This document shows positions 27,390 through 35,798 of a DNA stretch of 64,000 bases, one piece after another (the stretch's first letter is position 1; every line of letters begins with the position of its first letter). A model generated the notes under the pieces. It ran no database searches, was not told where the DNA came from, and saw only the letters and a list, made by a program, of their open reading frames with translations. Source of the DNA: Desulfomonilia bacterium. GTDB taxonomy: Bacteria > Desulfobacterota > Desulfomonilia > UBA1062. The translations under genes and the position numbers were made by a program. The stretch lies in contig DATCTV010000062.1 in NCBI GenBank assembly GCA_036567785.1, positions 186,001-250,000 of the forward strand, given 5' to 3'.

Positions 27390-29462
27390 ATGAAGTATGA
27401 GCATCTTTTTTCAGAAGGCCTGATCGGTACTGTCAGAATAAAAAACCGTGTTGTTATGCCGGCCCTTGAAGTGGGTATGGCTAATTTTGACGGGACCCCC
27501 TCGGAACAGCTGATAAGCTATTACGAAGAGCGTGCAAAAAACGGGCTGGGACTTATTATAACAGGCGTGACACGAGTGAACGAGCGCCATGGTGCAGGTC
27601 TGCCGAGGCAGCTTGCAATGACGGCTGACCGTCATATCGAGCCTTTCGCCCGTATGGCCGAGCGTATCCATAAACATGGCACAAAGATATTCTGCCAGCT
27701 GCATCATCCCGGAAGGCAGAGTAATTCACTCATGATAGGGTCATGGCCGCTTATGGAGCTGACAGGAAGGATCTGGCCCGGATACTGGAAATATTTTTTC
27801 AAGCTGGTTCCTGCTGCCGAGAAATTCGCAAAAACCGGACTTGTCCCGCCTGTGGTGGCGCCTTCGGCTGTGCCGTGTCAATACTCAAAACAGAAAACAA
27901 GGGCACTCATGCACTGGGAAATAAGACACCTGGTCAGGGATTTTGCAAGGGCGGCCAGACGAGTACAGCTCGCAGGCGGTGACGGCGTCGAACTTCATGC
28001 AGCCCACGGCTACCTGATACAGCAGTTTCTGAGCCCGCATACGAACCGGCGCACCGATGAATATGGAGGCTCGCTTGAGAACCGCATGCGCTTTATCCTT
28101 GAGATCATCCGGGATATACGCGCTTTATGCAGCCCGGATTTTCCCATTGCCGTGCGCCTTGCCGTTGACGAATTTTACCGGTGCATAGGTAAGGCAGGGC
28201 AGGGCATAGAGCTTGAGCAGGGCGTCGAGATTGCAAAGCGGCTGGAACAGGCCGGTGTCGATGCCATAGACGTATCTTCTGCTAATTACGAGACCATGAA
28301 CTACTGGCTGGAACCTGTCTCATATGAGCCGGGCTGGCGGAAGAATCTTGCAAAAGCGGTCAAAGAGCAGGTTAATATACCTGTTCTTGCGGTAAATCTT
28401 ATACGCAGTCCCGAGCAGGCCGAGGCACAGTTGAGCGAAGGATATCAGGATTTTGTGTGTCTGGGGAGACCTCATCTGGCAGATCCGGCCTGGTCGAAAA
28501 AAGTGAGTGAGGGCCGCGAACAGGAAATAAAACGCTGCATCAGCTGCCTTTGGTGCTTCGAGTCTTTCCTTGCAAATGCTGTTCAAGGGGAACCCCTTGA
28601 ATGTGCCGTAAATCCGAGGCTGGGCCGTGAACGCGAGACCACAGAGCCTCTCAGAAACGGAAACGGCAGGGTGGTTGCCATCATCGGCGCTGGACCGGCC
28701 GGACTTTCCGCTGCTGAGATATTGGGCCTGCGTGGATTCAAACCAATTGTATTCGAGAAAAACACATTCGTGGGAGGCCAGCTTCAACTTGCAAATAAAC
28801 CGCCGAAAAAGGAGAAGATAAACTGGTGCTTCACCGACCTCTATAATGCGGCGCTCAAAAACGGGGCCGAGTTCAGATTCAATACCGAAGCCACTTTCGA
28901 GATGATCAAGGATCTCAACCCCTTTGCCATTATTATTGCAACGGGAGGAACCGCAATTACTCCGCCCATAGACGGTGTAAATCAGCCCCATGTCTGCACG
29001 GTTACCGAGGTGCTTGACGGCTCGGTTGAAATCAAAAAAGAGCGTGTGGCAGTAATCGGCTCAGGCATGACCGGACTAGAAACCGCAGAGAAGCTGGCCG
29101 AGGACGGCAACCATGTACTTGTCGTGGAGATGATGGATGCCATCGGGTCCGGAGCTCATTCCCAGCACCTTGACGATATCATGCCGAGGCTCAGGTCGTA
29201 TCATGTGGACTTCATCACCTGCCACAAGCTGGTCAAGATAACCGCTGACGGCATAATAATCGAGAACACGACAAACGGCCAGCGCATGGAAGAAAAGATC
29301 GACAATGTTGTGCTTTCGGTAGGAGTCCGCAGCAACGACAGGCTTGCCAAGGAACTGAGGCCGCACTTCGTAAGGCTTTATACGATAGGCGACGCCCGTA
29401 AGATAGGCCGTATCGCCCATGCCGTCCGCGACGGCTTTGATGTCGCCTGGAATCTGACGTGA
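27390..29462 (+). CDS. old-yellow-enzyme / 2,4-dienoyl-CoA reductase-type oxidoreductase
   Basis: A 690-residue flavoprotein with an FMN-binding TIM barrel (about 1-370), a [4Fe-4S] site and a FAD/NAD(P)H-binding half. The cluster cysteines are Cys383, Cys386, Cys389 and Cys405. The dinucleotide motifs are GAGPAGLSAAEILG and GSGMTGLETAEKLAEDG. This matches FadH, trimethylamine dehydrogenase and NADH-dependent ene-reductases; in anaerobes such enzymes reduce enoates, dienoyl-CoA or related compounds. AAGGAG precedes the ATG at 27390; an earlier in-frame start at 27351 lacks a ribosome site. No partner genes adjoin it, so the substrate is open. Confidence 0.88.
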   Translation: MKYEHLFSEGLIGTVRIKNRVVMPALEVGMANFDGTPSEQLISYYEERAKNGLGLIITGVTRVNERHGAGLPRQLAMTADRHIEPFARMAERIHKHGTKIFCQLHHPGRQSNSLMIGSWPLMELTGRIWPGYWKYFFKLVPAAEKFAKTGLVPPVVAPSAVPCQYSKQKTRALMHWEIRHLVRDFARAARRVQLAGGDGVELHAAHGYLIQQFLSPHTNRRTDEYGGSLENRMRFILEIIRDIRALCSPDFPIAVRLAVDEFYRCIGKAGQGIELEQGVEIAKRLEQAGVDAIDVSSANYETMNYWLEPVSYEPGWRKNLAKAVKEQVNIPVLAVNLIRSPEQAEAQLSEGYQDFVCLGRPHLADPAWSKKVSEGREQEIKRCISCLWCFESFLANAVQGEPLECAVNPRLGRERETTEPLRNGNGRVVAIIGAGPAGLSAAEILGLRGFKPIVFEKNTFVGGQLQLANKPPKKEKINWCFTDLYNAALKNGAEFRFNTEATFEMIKDLNPFAIIIATGGTAITPPIDGVNQPHVCTVTEVLDGSVEIKKERVAVIGSGMTGLETAEKLAEDGNHVLVVEMMDAIGSGAHSQHLDDIMPRLRSYHVDFITCHKLVKITADGIIIENTTNGQRMEEKIDNVVLSVGVRSNDRLAKELRPHFVRLYTIGDARKIGRIAHAVRDGFDVAWNLT

Positions 29463-29499
29463 CGCATGGTCCCGGTCCTGTAAAATGACTGAAAAAACC

Positions 29500-30291
29500 T
29501 TAATCGCACATCCAGTCTGTGACTTTCGGAAAACGTCTTGTATGTTTTATCCTTCCGATGTCTTTTAGGAGCAAGTTGATGCCGAAAGGCCTTCCGTGTG
29601 AAGGGTAGATGGTTTTAACATTGAACATATCATCAAGGCGTTTCCAGTCATTATAATATGTCTGAAGGTCTTCTATATAAGTCTCGGTGTGAAATGTCCG
29701 GGTCCAGGCGAGGAAATTTACGGCCGCATCTCCCACAAATGCATTTCCGCCCGGAAAGACGAGCGAGATGTGGTCCTCGCTGTGCCCTCTGGTGCATATG
29801 ACAACACCGTTCTTTATGCCGAGACTGTCCAGCGGCATTCCGTCGTTGTTGTCATCGATGAGAATATCCGTTTCCCTGAACGTAAAAGCAGGGAACTTGT
29901 GTGTCCAGGTTTTATCCAGTTTTTTCATCCTGAGCAGAAAGACGCATAAAAGATTCGGGCACCTGGCACTTGTTTTCAGAATGTTCCGGCCGAGCGCCAG
30001 CCCATACGCTGATTTCTTATGCGCGATTATTTTTACTTCAGGATTGAGCTCTGCAAGGGCGCTCAACATACCACCATGGTCGTCATGATGGTGCGTAAGA
30101 AAAACATATTTTATGTCAGATAGCTTAATGCCGTTTTCTTGAAGTGCTCTTATGTATTTCTGAAAGTCATTGATATATCCGGTATCGACCTGGACATACC
30201 ATGTACCAAATTTTATCAGGTAACAGGCAACCATGCCGAAATCAATCCTGATGACATCGTCTGAGATTTCATTGAAACGGTCGTGAGCCAT
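29500..30291 (-). CDS. MBL-fold metallo-hydrolase
   Basis: A 263-residue metallo-beta-lactamase-fold protein. The metal-binding motif is complete at residues 67-72 (HHHDDH, giving HxHxDH), with later GHSEDH and a C-terminal PSHG histidine. GGAGG lies 6 nt before the ATG. Substrate unknown; the family includes glyoxalase II-like, lactonase and nuclease enzymes. It converges on the oxidoreductase gene at 27390-29462. Confidence 0.88.
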   Translation of the reverse strand: MAHDRFNEISDDVIRIDFGMVACYLIKFGTWYVQVDTGYINDFQKYIRALQENGIKLSDIKYVFLTHHHDDHGGMLSALAELNPEVKIIAHKKSAYGLALGRNILKTSARCPNLLCVFLLRMKKLDKTWTHKFPAFTFRETDILIDDNNDGMPLDSLGIKNGVVICTRGHSEDHISLVFPGGNAFVGDAAVNFLAWTRTFHTETYIEDLQTYYNDWKRLDDMFNVKTIYPSHGRPFGINLLLKDIGRIKHTRRFPKVTDWMCD

Positions 30292-30465
30292 TTTTACCTC
30301 CAGTCATAAGTATATGAAAAAAGAATATAATTATTATCTTGAATCAAAAAATATTTGTTAAGTCAAGGCGGACCTAAAACTGCTGGTTATGGATCGGCTG
30401 GATAGATGTTGATCTTTGCAAATGGTGTGGGATTTACCGGTTTTCTGTGTTCTTGTGGAATTTCA

Positions 30466-30493
30466 GCTGCGATAAGGGTCAACTTATCGCAGC
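30466..30493 (-). terminator. hairpin downstream of the ribbon-helix-helix gene
   Basis: Perfect 11-bp inverted repeat GCTGCGATAAG (30466-30476) and CTTATCGCAGC (30483-30493) with a 6-nt loop, just past the stop of the minus-strand gene at 30505. There is no strong T run. Confidence 0.55.
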
Positions 30494-30504
30494 AGGGAAG
30501 GTCT

Positions 30505-30810
30505 TTACTTCGGAGATTTTAAAGTTCCGGCACTCTTTCCGGTGGCTGCTTTCTTTGTCCTCGGTGTAGATTTTGGCGCTGCACTTTTGATGGCAGAGGT
30601 CTTACCTTCGATGTTCTTCTGAATAGAATATCCGCCCCTGTTGCACATTACATCAAGTATGAAATCATCGCCGTATTTACCTGTGGCGTCGACAAACATG
30701 CCGATCTGGTCTGCGAGAACTTCACTGATGTTGGCTTTGGCGGGCAATACTTCTCTGAAATGATCGTACTGTTCCTCGGTAAGTGAAATGGTTATCCTTT
30801 TGCAAGCCAT
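30505..30810 (-). CDS. small DNA-binding protein with histone H1-like basic tail
   Basis: A 101-residue protein. The N-terminal RITISLTEEQYDHFREVL looks like the beta strand and first helix of a ribbon-helix-helix domain. The last 30 residues are almost only Lys, Ala, Ser, Thr and Pro (KSAAPKSTPRTKKAATGKSA), like bacterial histone H1-like tails. AAGGAG precedes the ATG. A palindrome sits 23-45 bases upstream of the start (30833-30855), which suggests self-repression. Possible role: nucleoid-associated regulator (inferred). Confidence 0.6.
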   Translation of the reverse strand: MACKRITISLTEEQYDHFREVLPAKANISEVLADQIGMFVDATGKYGDDFILDVMCNRGGYSIQKNIEGKTSAIKSAAPKSTPRTKKAATGKSAGTLKSPK

Positions 30811-30832
30811 GACTTTCTCCTTTTTGCATCTG

Positions 30833-30855
30833 TAATATTGGTAACAGTAATATTA
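30833..30855 (-). promoter_or_regulatory. inverted repeat upstream of the ribbon-helix-helix gene
   Basis: TAATATT (30833-30839) and AATATTA (30849-30855) form a 7-bp inverted repeat around 9 nt; GTAATATT also occurs twice in direct orientation. A TTGACA box lies just upstream on the minus strand (complement of 30868-30873), though no good -10 pairs with it at 17 nt. Candidate operator. Confidence 0.4.
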
Positions 30856-30974
30856 TTTTGCATATTATGTCAAGAAATAATAGAAAACCAATCTGATATG
30901 TTAAGGAATAAAGAACAAATATATTAATATGTTAATATCATACCGGGTGAAATATGATTATCACCCGGTATGAT

Positions 30975-33092
30975 CTATGAGACTTTTCCGCCCGGTTCGG
31001 GGCTTCCGTCAAAAGTGCATATTTTAAGGTCGCTGCCTGCCAGGATCATTCCTTCCGAGAGGCCGAACTTCATCTGCCTTGCCTTAAGATTGGCCACTAC
31101 GACGACCATTTTTCCGATTAGAACGGACGGGTCCGGATATGCTTCTCTTATACCAGCAAATATCTGTCTGGGTCTTGTCTCACCCATGTCCACACTGAGG
31201 CGGATCATCTTATCGGATCCTTCGACGAGTCCTGCTTCAAGGATTTTTCCTGAGCGGAGATCAACTTTGGAGAAATCATCGATTGTAATGGTTCCTGTAG
31301 CAGTCCCCTGAGGTATAGGCTGCTTTGGTTCTGATTTTTTCGATTTGACGGGGCTGGTCTTATCGATTTTGGCCCAGGTGTCTTTTAAGGTAACGGTCCG
31401 GTTGAAGACAGGCTTTTCCTGAATTGAATCCTTTGAGTCTACGCAGAAATAGCCAAGACGCTCGAACTGGAAACGGGCCAAAGGCTTGGAATCTGCAAGG
31501 GACGGTTCGACAAATGAGCCTTCCATTCTCAGCAGAGATTCGGGATTGATGTAATCGAGGCTGTCCTTTCCTGTTTTTTCTGCTTCTGCCCCGGGGTTGT
31601 CGACAGAATACAGCCTGTCATAAAGCCTTATTTCTGCGGGTATGCCGTGAACCGCCGAAACCCAGTGCAGCGTGCCTTTCACCTTGCGGCCGTCAGGTGC
31701 ATTGCCCCCCCTTGTCATAGGGTCATACCTGCAAATCAGTTTCTTTATTCTGCCTGAAGAGTCTTTTATTACTTCTTTGCATGTAATGAAGTATGCTCCT
31801 CTGAGTCTGACCTCTCTGCCGGGCGAAAGCCTGAAAAACCTGGGAGAAGGGTCTTCCATGAAGTCGTCCTGCTCTATATAAATCTCACGGCAGAACGGGA
31901 CCTTGCGTGAGCCCATCTCGGGCTTGTCGGGATGATAGGCTATCTCGAAGTCTTCGTGCTGGTTTTCGGGATAGTTTTCAATAACGACCTTCAAGGGGTT
32001 CAGAACCGCCATCACCCTGGGCGAGCTGGAGTTAAGATCCTCGCGAATGCAGTGTTCAAGGAGCGCCATATCGACCGTGCTGTCCCTTTTTGCAACGCCG
32101 ATGCGATCGCAGAAATCCCTTATTGCGGAAGGTGTTACACCTCTCCTGCGAAGCCCGGATATCGTAGGCATTCTCGGGTCGTCCCAGCCCGAGACGATCT
32201 TTTTCTGTACGAGCTCGAGAAGTTTCCGCTTGCTCATGACCGTATAGTTGAGATTGAGCCTTGCGAATTCGATCTGCCTTGAGCGGAATATATCTAGCTT
32301 TTCCAGAAACCAGTCATATAGCGGTCTGTGGTCTTCAAATTCGAGCGTGCATATCGAATAGGTTATGCTTTCAATGGAGTCTGAAACCGGATGCGCATAG
32401 TCGTACATGGGATAAATGCACCATGCATCACCTGTCCTGTGATGGGTTGAACGCAGTATCCGGTAGATCACCGGGTCTCTCATATTGATATTGGGCGAGG
32501 ACATGTCGATTTTGGCCCGCAGAACCTTTGAGCCGTCGGGAAATTCACCTGCCCGCATGCGCCTGAACAGGTCGAGGTTCTCGTCGATGCTGCGATCTCT
32601 GTATGGGCTGTTCTTTCCGGGTTCGGTAAGCGTGCCTCTGTATTGTCTGATTTCCTCCGCACTCAGTTCGCAGACATAAGCAAGTCCTTTCTTGATCAAG
32701 AGTTCGGCATATTCGTAGAGCTTCTCGAAATAATCAGAAGCAAAATAGCACCTGTCCTCCCAGTCGAAACCGAGCCATCTGACATCCTCGAAAATAGAGT
32801 CGATGTATTCCTGGTCTTCCTTGCTGGGGTTTGTGTCATCGAAGCGCAGGTTGCACATGGCGTTGGGGAATTCGTTTGCAATGCCAAAGTTAAGGCATAT
32901 CGACTTTGCATGGCCGATGTGCAGATAGCCGTTGGGCTCGGGCGGAAAACGCGTGTGAACCCTGCCTCCGTGCTTGCCCGAGGCAATGTCTTCCCTGATT
33001 ATGGACCTGATGAAATCGGTTCCCTGCGGCTGGATGGCAGACTCTTCAGGGTGGGTGCCGTTCTTGTCTGAATGGCTGTTTTCGGTGTTCAT
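30975..33092 (-). CDS. glnS: glutaminyl-tRNA synthetase with C-terminal tRNA-binding domain
   Basis: A 705-residue class I tRNA synthetase that charges tRNA-Gln. It has [18 protein letters not shown] with the HIGH-type motif, the glutaminyl FDDTNP stretch and a KMSKS variant in TVMSKRKL. The GlnRS body ends near residue 560. The last 100 residues are an EMAP-II/Arc1p-type tRNA-binding OB domain ([15 protein letters not shown] ... [25 protein letters not shown]), as found at the C terminus of many MetG proteins. This fusion is unusual for GlnRS; the better known bacterial extension is YqeY. The start at 33092 is preferred (GGAGA upstream) over an ATG at 33152. Confidence 0.93.
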   Translation of the reverse strand: MNTENSHSDKNGTHPEESAIQPQGTDFIRSIIREDIASGKHGGRVHTRFPPEPNGYLHIGHAKSICLNFGIANEFPNAMCNLRFDDTNPSKEDQEYIDSIFEDVRWLGFDWEDRCYFASDYFEKLYEYAELLIKKGLAYVCELSAEEIRQYRGTLTEPGKNSPYRDRSIDENLDLFRRMRAGEFPDGSKVLRAKIDMSSPNINMRDPVIYRILRSTHHRTGDAWCIYPMYDYAHPVSDSIESITYSICTLEFEDHRPLYDWFLEKLDIFRSRQIEFARLNLNYTVMSKRKLLELVQKKIVSGWDDPRMPTISGLRRRGVTPSAIRDFCDRIGVAKRDSTVDMALLEHCIREDLNSSSPRVMAVLNPLKVVIENYPENQHEDFEIAYHPDKPEMGSRKVPFCREIYIEQDDFMEDPSPRFFRLSPGREVRLRGAYFITCKEVIKDSSGRIKKLICRYDPMTRGGNAPDGRKVKGTLHWVSAVHGIPAEIRLYDRLYSVDNPGAEAEKTGKDSLDYINPESLLRMEGSFVEPSLADSKPLARFQFERLGYFCVDSKDSIQEKPVFNRTVTLKDTWAKIDKTSPVKSKKSEPKQPIPQGTATGTITIDDFSKVDLRSGKILEAGLVEGSDKMIRLSVDMGETRPRQIFAGIREAYPDPSVLIGKMVVVVANLKARQMKFGLSEGMILAGSDLKICTFDGSPEPGGKVS

Positions 33093-33249
33093 ATAAAATG
33101 GTCTCCGGATGAGTTTATTCGGCTTGATGCAAGCCTTGAGGCTATATAACACAGGAGGAGAGTGCTGTTAAGTCCAATGACCGGAAGATACATAATTGTA
33201 TCCGTCAGTGTCCTGCAGGTTCAGGGCTGAGCCGGAGGCGTGTTTATGC

Positions 33250-35313
33250 CTATCCCATTTTCGCCATCAGGATAATGCTGGATCTTGGCTGCACTTTGTA
33301 AAATCTGCCGTGTTCGGCAGGGGCGTTATCCGGTTCGAGAAAGTCATCCGGAGATTCAAGGAAGGTGTCGACGATTCTGTGCCAGAGCATCGGGGTCTTT
33401 AGCCTTGGAAGTTCGAAATCAAGTGCCTCCCAGTATGAATTGAGGATGACATGCAGCTTCTCTCCGAACAGGGGATGGGTCAGTGTGAATGCAAGAGAGT
33501 GCGAATTGTAACTGAAATCGGGTTTGCCGATTTTTATACCGTGCCAGTTTATGTATGCCTTTGTACTGCTGTATGTGCTCGAGAGTATATGCTCATCCTG
33601 AAATATGCGGCATGGTCTTATGATTTTGTTCAGCATGGTGACAAACCTTAGCAACCCGGCGTTCGACTTTACCATATCCCAGTCGAACCATGTCATCTCA
33701 TTGTCCTGACAGTATGTATTATTGTTGCCTCTCTGCGTACGTCTTACTTCGTCTCCCATAAGAATCATCGGAGTGCCCTGGGAAGTGCTGAGTATGGTAA
33801 AGAAGTTTTTTATCTGCCTCAATCTCAACCTTTCGATATCGGGATCGTCTGTGCTGCCTTCAGCGCCGCAATTCCAGCTGAAGTTGTCCGTCATGCCGTC
33901 GCTGTTGCCCTGCAGATTGGCTTCATTATGCTTTTCATTGAACGATACGAGGTCGTTCATGGTAAATCCGTCATGGCAGGTGATGAGATTGATGCTTCTG
34001 TAAGGCTCTCTGTCTGGCCTTGTGTATATGTCCGGGCTTGCTATGATGCGTGAAGATAATTTCTGGACGGTTCCCTCATCACCCTTGACAAATCTCCTGA
34101 CATCATCCCTGAACTGGCCGTTCCACTCTGCGAACCTGCTGCCTATGAATTTGCCAAGCTGGTACAATCCAATTGCGTCCCATGCTTCAGCAATGATCTT
34201 TGTTCCGGCAAGCACGGGTTCGGATTCAATTGACCAGAGAAGCGGCGGATTATCGAGCGGTTCACCGTTTTCTCCGCGGCAGAGGACTGATGCCAGGTCA
34301 AACCTGAAGCCGTCAACATGCATCTCGGTCACCCAGTATTTAAGGCACTCAAGGATCATTGTCCTGACAATCGAGAAGTTTGCATTGATCGAATTTCCGC
34401 ATCCCGAGTAATTCTCATATTTTGAATGGTCAGCCTGAAGGATATAGTATGCATAATTATGAAAACCTTTAAGCGAGAGGGTCGGGCCTTTTTCGTCGGC
34501 TTCGGCTGTATGGTTGAAAACCACATCGAGTATGACCTCTATACCCGCCGCATGCAGTGCTTTGACCATGTCCCTGAATTCATTGACCGGGCCGAGCGGG
34601 CTTCTATCAAAGCTGTAGGAGCTGTGCGGGGCGAAAAAGGCCACAGGGCTGTAACCCCAGTAGTTTGAAAGGCCGGGTGGAGCCTCCTGGTCGTCAAACT
34701 GCTGTACGGGCATCAGTTCGACTGCGGTAATTCCGAGTTCCCTCAGGTACGGTATTTTTTGAATGAGACCCGCATAGGTCCCCCTTTTACCCTGAGGGAT
34801 TCCCGAATTGGGGTTTTTTGTAAATCCTTTTACATGAAGCTCATATATGATCGATTTGGAGTGCGGTGTCATCAGGGGCCTGTCGCCGTTCCAGTCATAA
34901 CCGGTGGTATCGACTACAACCGACTTCATGCAGCAGCCGATATTGTCAAAATGAAGTTTCTTGGCAGCCTCCCTGTCGTATCCGTCAGTGACTATGGCCT
35001 TTGAATAGGGGTCTATCAACACCTTGCTCCTGTCAAACCTGTGACCCATGGCAGGATTATAGGGGCCGTCAACACGGTAGCCGTAGAGCTGACCCGCTTC
35101 AATACCGGGAACGAGACAGTGCCAGTAGTAGAACGTCTTATTTTTATCCGGATCTAATTCTATGACAAGCGGCTCGGTGTCGGCGGGATTATCAAAGAGC
35201 AGGAGTTCGACGGAGCGGGAATTTTTTGTAAAAATGCAGAAATTAACGCCCGAAGGAGTAACTGTTGCGCCAAGCGGATAGCTCCTGCCGGGCAGTGCCT
35301 GGAATTCTTTCAT
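33250..35313 (-). CDS. glgX: glycogen debranching enzyme
   Basis: A 687-residue GH13 isoamylase/GlgX-type enzyme that cleaves alpha-1,6 branches of glycogen. The N-terminal carbohydrate-binding module 48 region opens with GRSYPLGATVTPSGVNF. The catalytic residues are visible: DVVFNHT, nucleophile Asp339 in GFRFDLAS, acid Glu376 in IAEAWD, and CHDGF. The length is standard. The ribosome site is moderate (AAGGTG). The upstream gene on the same strand is the selenoprotein at 35425-35640. Confidence 0.93.
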   Translation of the reverse strand: MKEFQALPGRSYPLGATVTPSGVNFCIFTKNSRSVELLLFDNPADTEPLVIELDPDKNKTFYYWHCLVPGIEAGQLYGYRVDGPYNPAMGHRFDRSKVLIDPYSKAIVTDGYDREAAKKLHFDNIGCCMKSVVVDTTGYDWNGDRPLMTPHSKSIIYELHVKGFTKNPNSGIPQGKRGTYAGLIQKIPYLRELGITAVELMPVQQFDDQEAPPGLSNYWGYSPVAFFAPHSSYSFDRSPLGPVNEFRDMVKALHAAGIEVILDVVFNHTAEADEKGPTLSLKGFHNYAYYILQADHSKYENYSGCGNSINANFSIVRTMILECLKYWVTEMHVDGFRFDLASVLCRGENGEPLDNPPLLWSIESEPVLAGTKIIAEAWDAIGLYQLGKFIGSRFAEWNGQFRDDVRRFVKGDEGTVQKLSSRIIASPDIYTRPDREPYRSINLITCHDGFTMNDLVSFNEKHNEANLQGNSDGMTDNFSWNCGAEGSTDDPDIERLRLRQIKNFFTILSTSQGTPMILMGDEVRRTQRGNNNTYCQDNEMTWFDWDMVKSNAGLLRFVTMLNKIIRPCRIFQDEHILSSTYSSTKAYINWHGIKIGKPDFSYNSHSLAFTLTHPLFGEKLHVILNSYWEALDFELPRLKTPMLWHRIVDTFLESPDDFLEPDNAPAEHGRFYKVQPRSSIILMAKMG

Positions 35314-35403
35314 ATCTTCACCTTTATAATGTTTCGGAAAACAGAGGATTAAACATTAGACTTATAAGGCTTAAGGTTCCGCAAATCAAAAAAGATTTCA
35401 TTG

Positions 35404-35424
35404 AAACCGGCTCACGGCCGGTTT
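35404..35424 (-). terminator. hairpin after the selenoprotein gene, possible second SECIS
   Basis: On the minus strand AAACCGGC pairs with GCCGGTTT around the loop CGTGA. It starts right after the TAA of the selenoprotein gene, and its loop begins 17 nt after the second UGA, which is the usual distance for a bacterial SECIS. It can also act as a transcription terminator; on the plus strand it is followed by a short T run. Confidence 0.5.
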
Positions 35425-35640
35425 TTATACACCTCAGGACCCGTTGTAACCTACAGTGGCCTTGCCGTTTTCGACAACAACAGGGACCCTCCTTACACCA
35501 CCGGAATATTTGAGGAACTCGTTCATTCTCGATGGGTCTTTCCTTACGTCGACGTACTCAGCCCTATCTCCATAGGCCAGCCTGGCCTGGTCGGTATAGG
35601 GTCAGCCCGATTTCCCGAAAATCAAGATTTTATTATCCAT
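35425..35640 (-). CDS. glutaredoxin-like selenoprotein with two in-frame UGA codons (Uxx-star type)
   Basis: Read through two TGA codons, this frame gives 71 residues: MDNKILIFGKSG-U13-PYTDQARLAYG ... a VPVVVENGKATVGYNGS run, then U69-G-V and TAA. The text is a thioredoxin-fold glutaredoxin: a first strand, a redox motif U-P-Y-T where CPYC is usual, and the cis-Pro motif RVPVVV. It agrees with the Uxx-star glutaredoxin-like (seleno)protein family of anaerobes, whose C terminus is Sec-x-x-stop. AAGGAGG lies 5 nt before the ATG. A SECIS-like hairpin follows the first UGA (35602-35604). Standard gene calling would miss it. Likely a thiol/selenol redox protein; partner unknown. Confidence 0.85.
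35562..35601 (-). promoter_or_regulatory. bacterial SECIS-like hairpin after the first UGA
   Basis: Directly after UGA13 the RNA can pair CCCTAT (35596-35601) with ATAGGG (35562-35567). At the top, AGGCC and GGCCT (35574-35588) enclose the loop AGGCT. The loop begins 18 nt after the UGA. In the E. coli fdhF SECIS the loop AGGUCU begins 17 nt after the UGA, so the size, place and loop GG agree well with SelB recognition. Confidence 0.75.
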
Positions 35641-35798
35641 ATATTCCTCCTTAGTTTATATTTGCAAAATAGTCCGAAGATGACCTGATGCCAAATTATC
35701 TTATCGGATATTTTTAACCATTTTATTACATCGATATTGTTTCAAGGGCATGATTCCGCACTTGTTCATTTTGTAGGTTATGATAAAAACAAGTGATT

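Noticed and set aside
35425-35640. Reading the double-TGA gene as a decayed pseudogene.
   Set aside because: Both TGA codons fall at expected Sec sites, the rest of the frame is intact, the ribosome site is ideal and a SECIS-like hairpin follows the first TGA.
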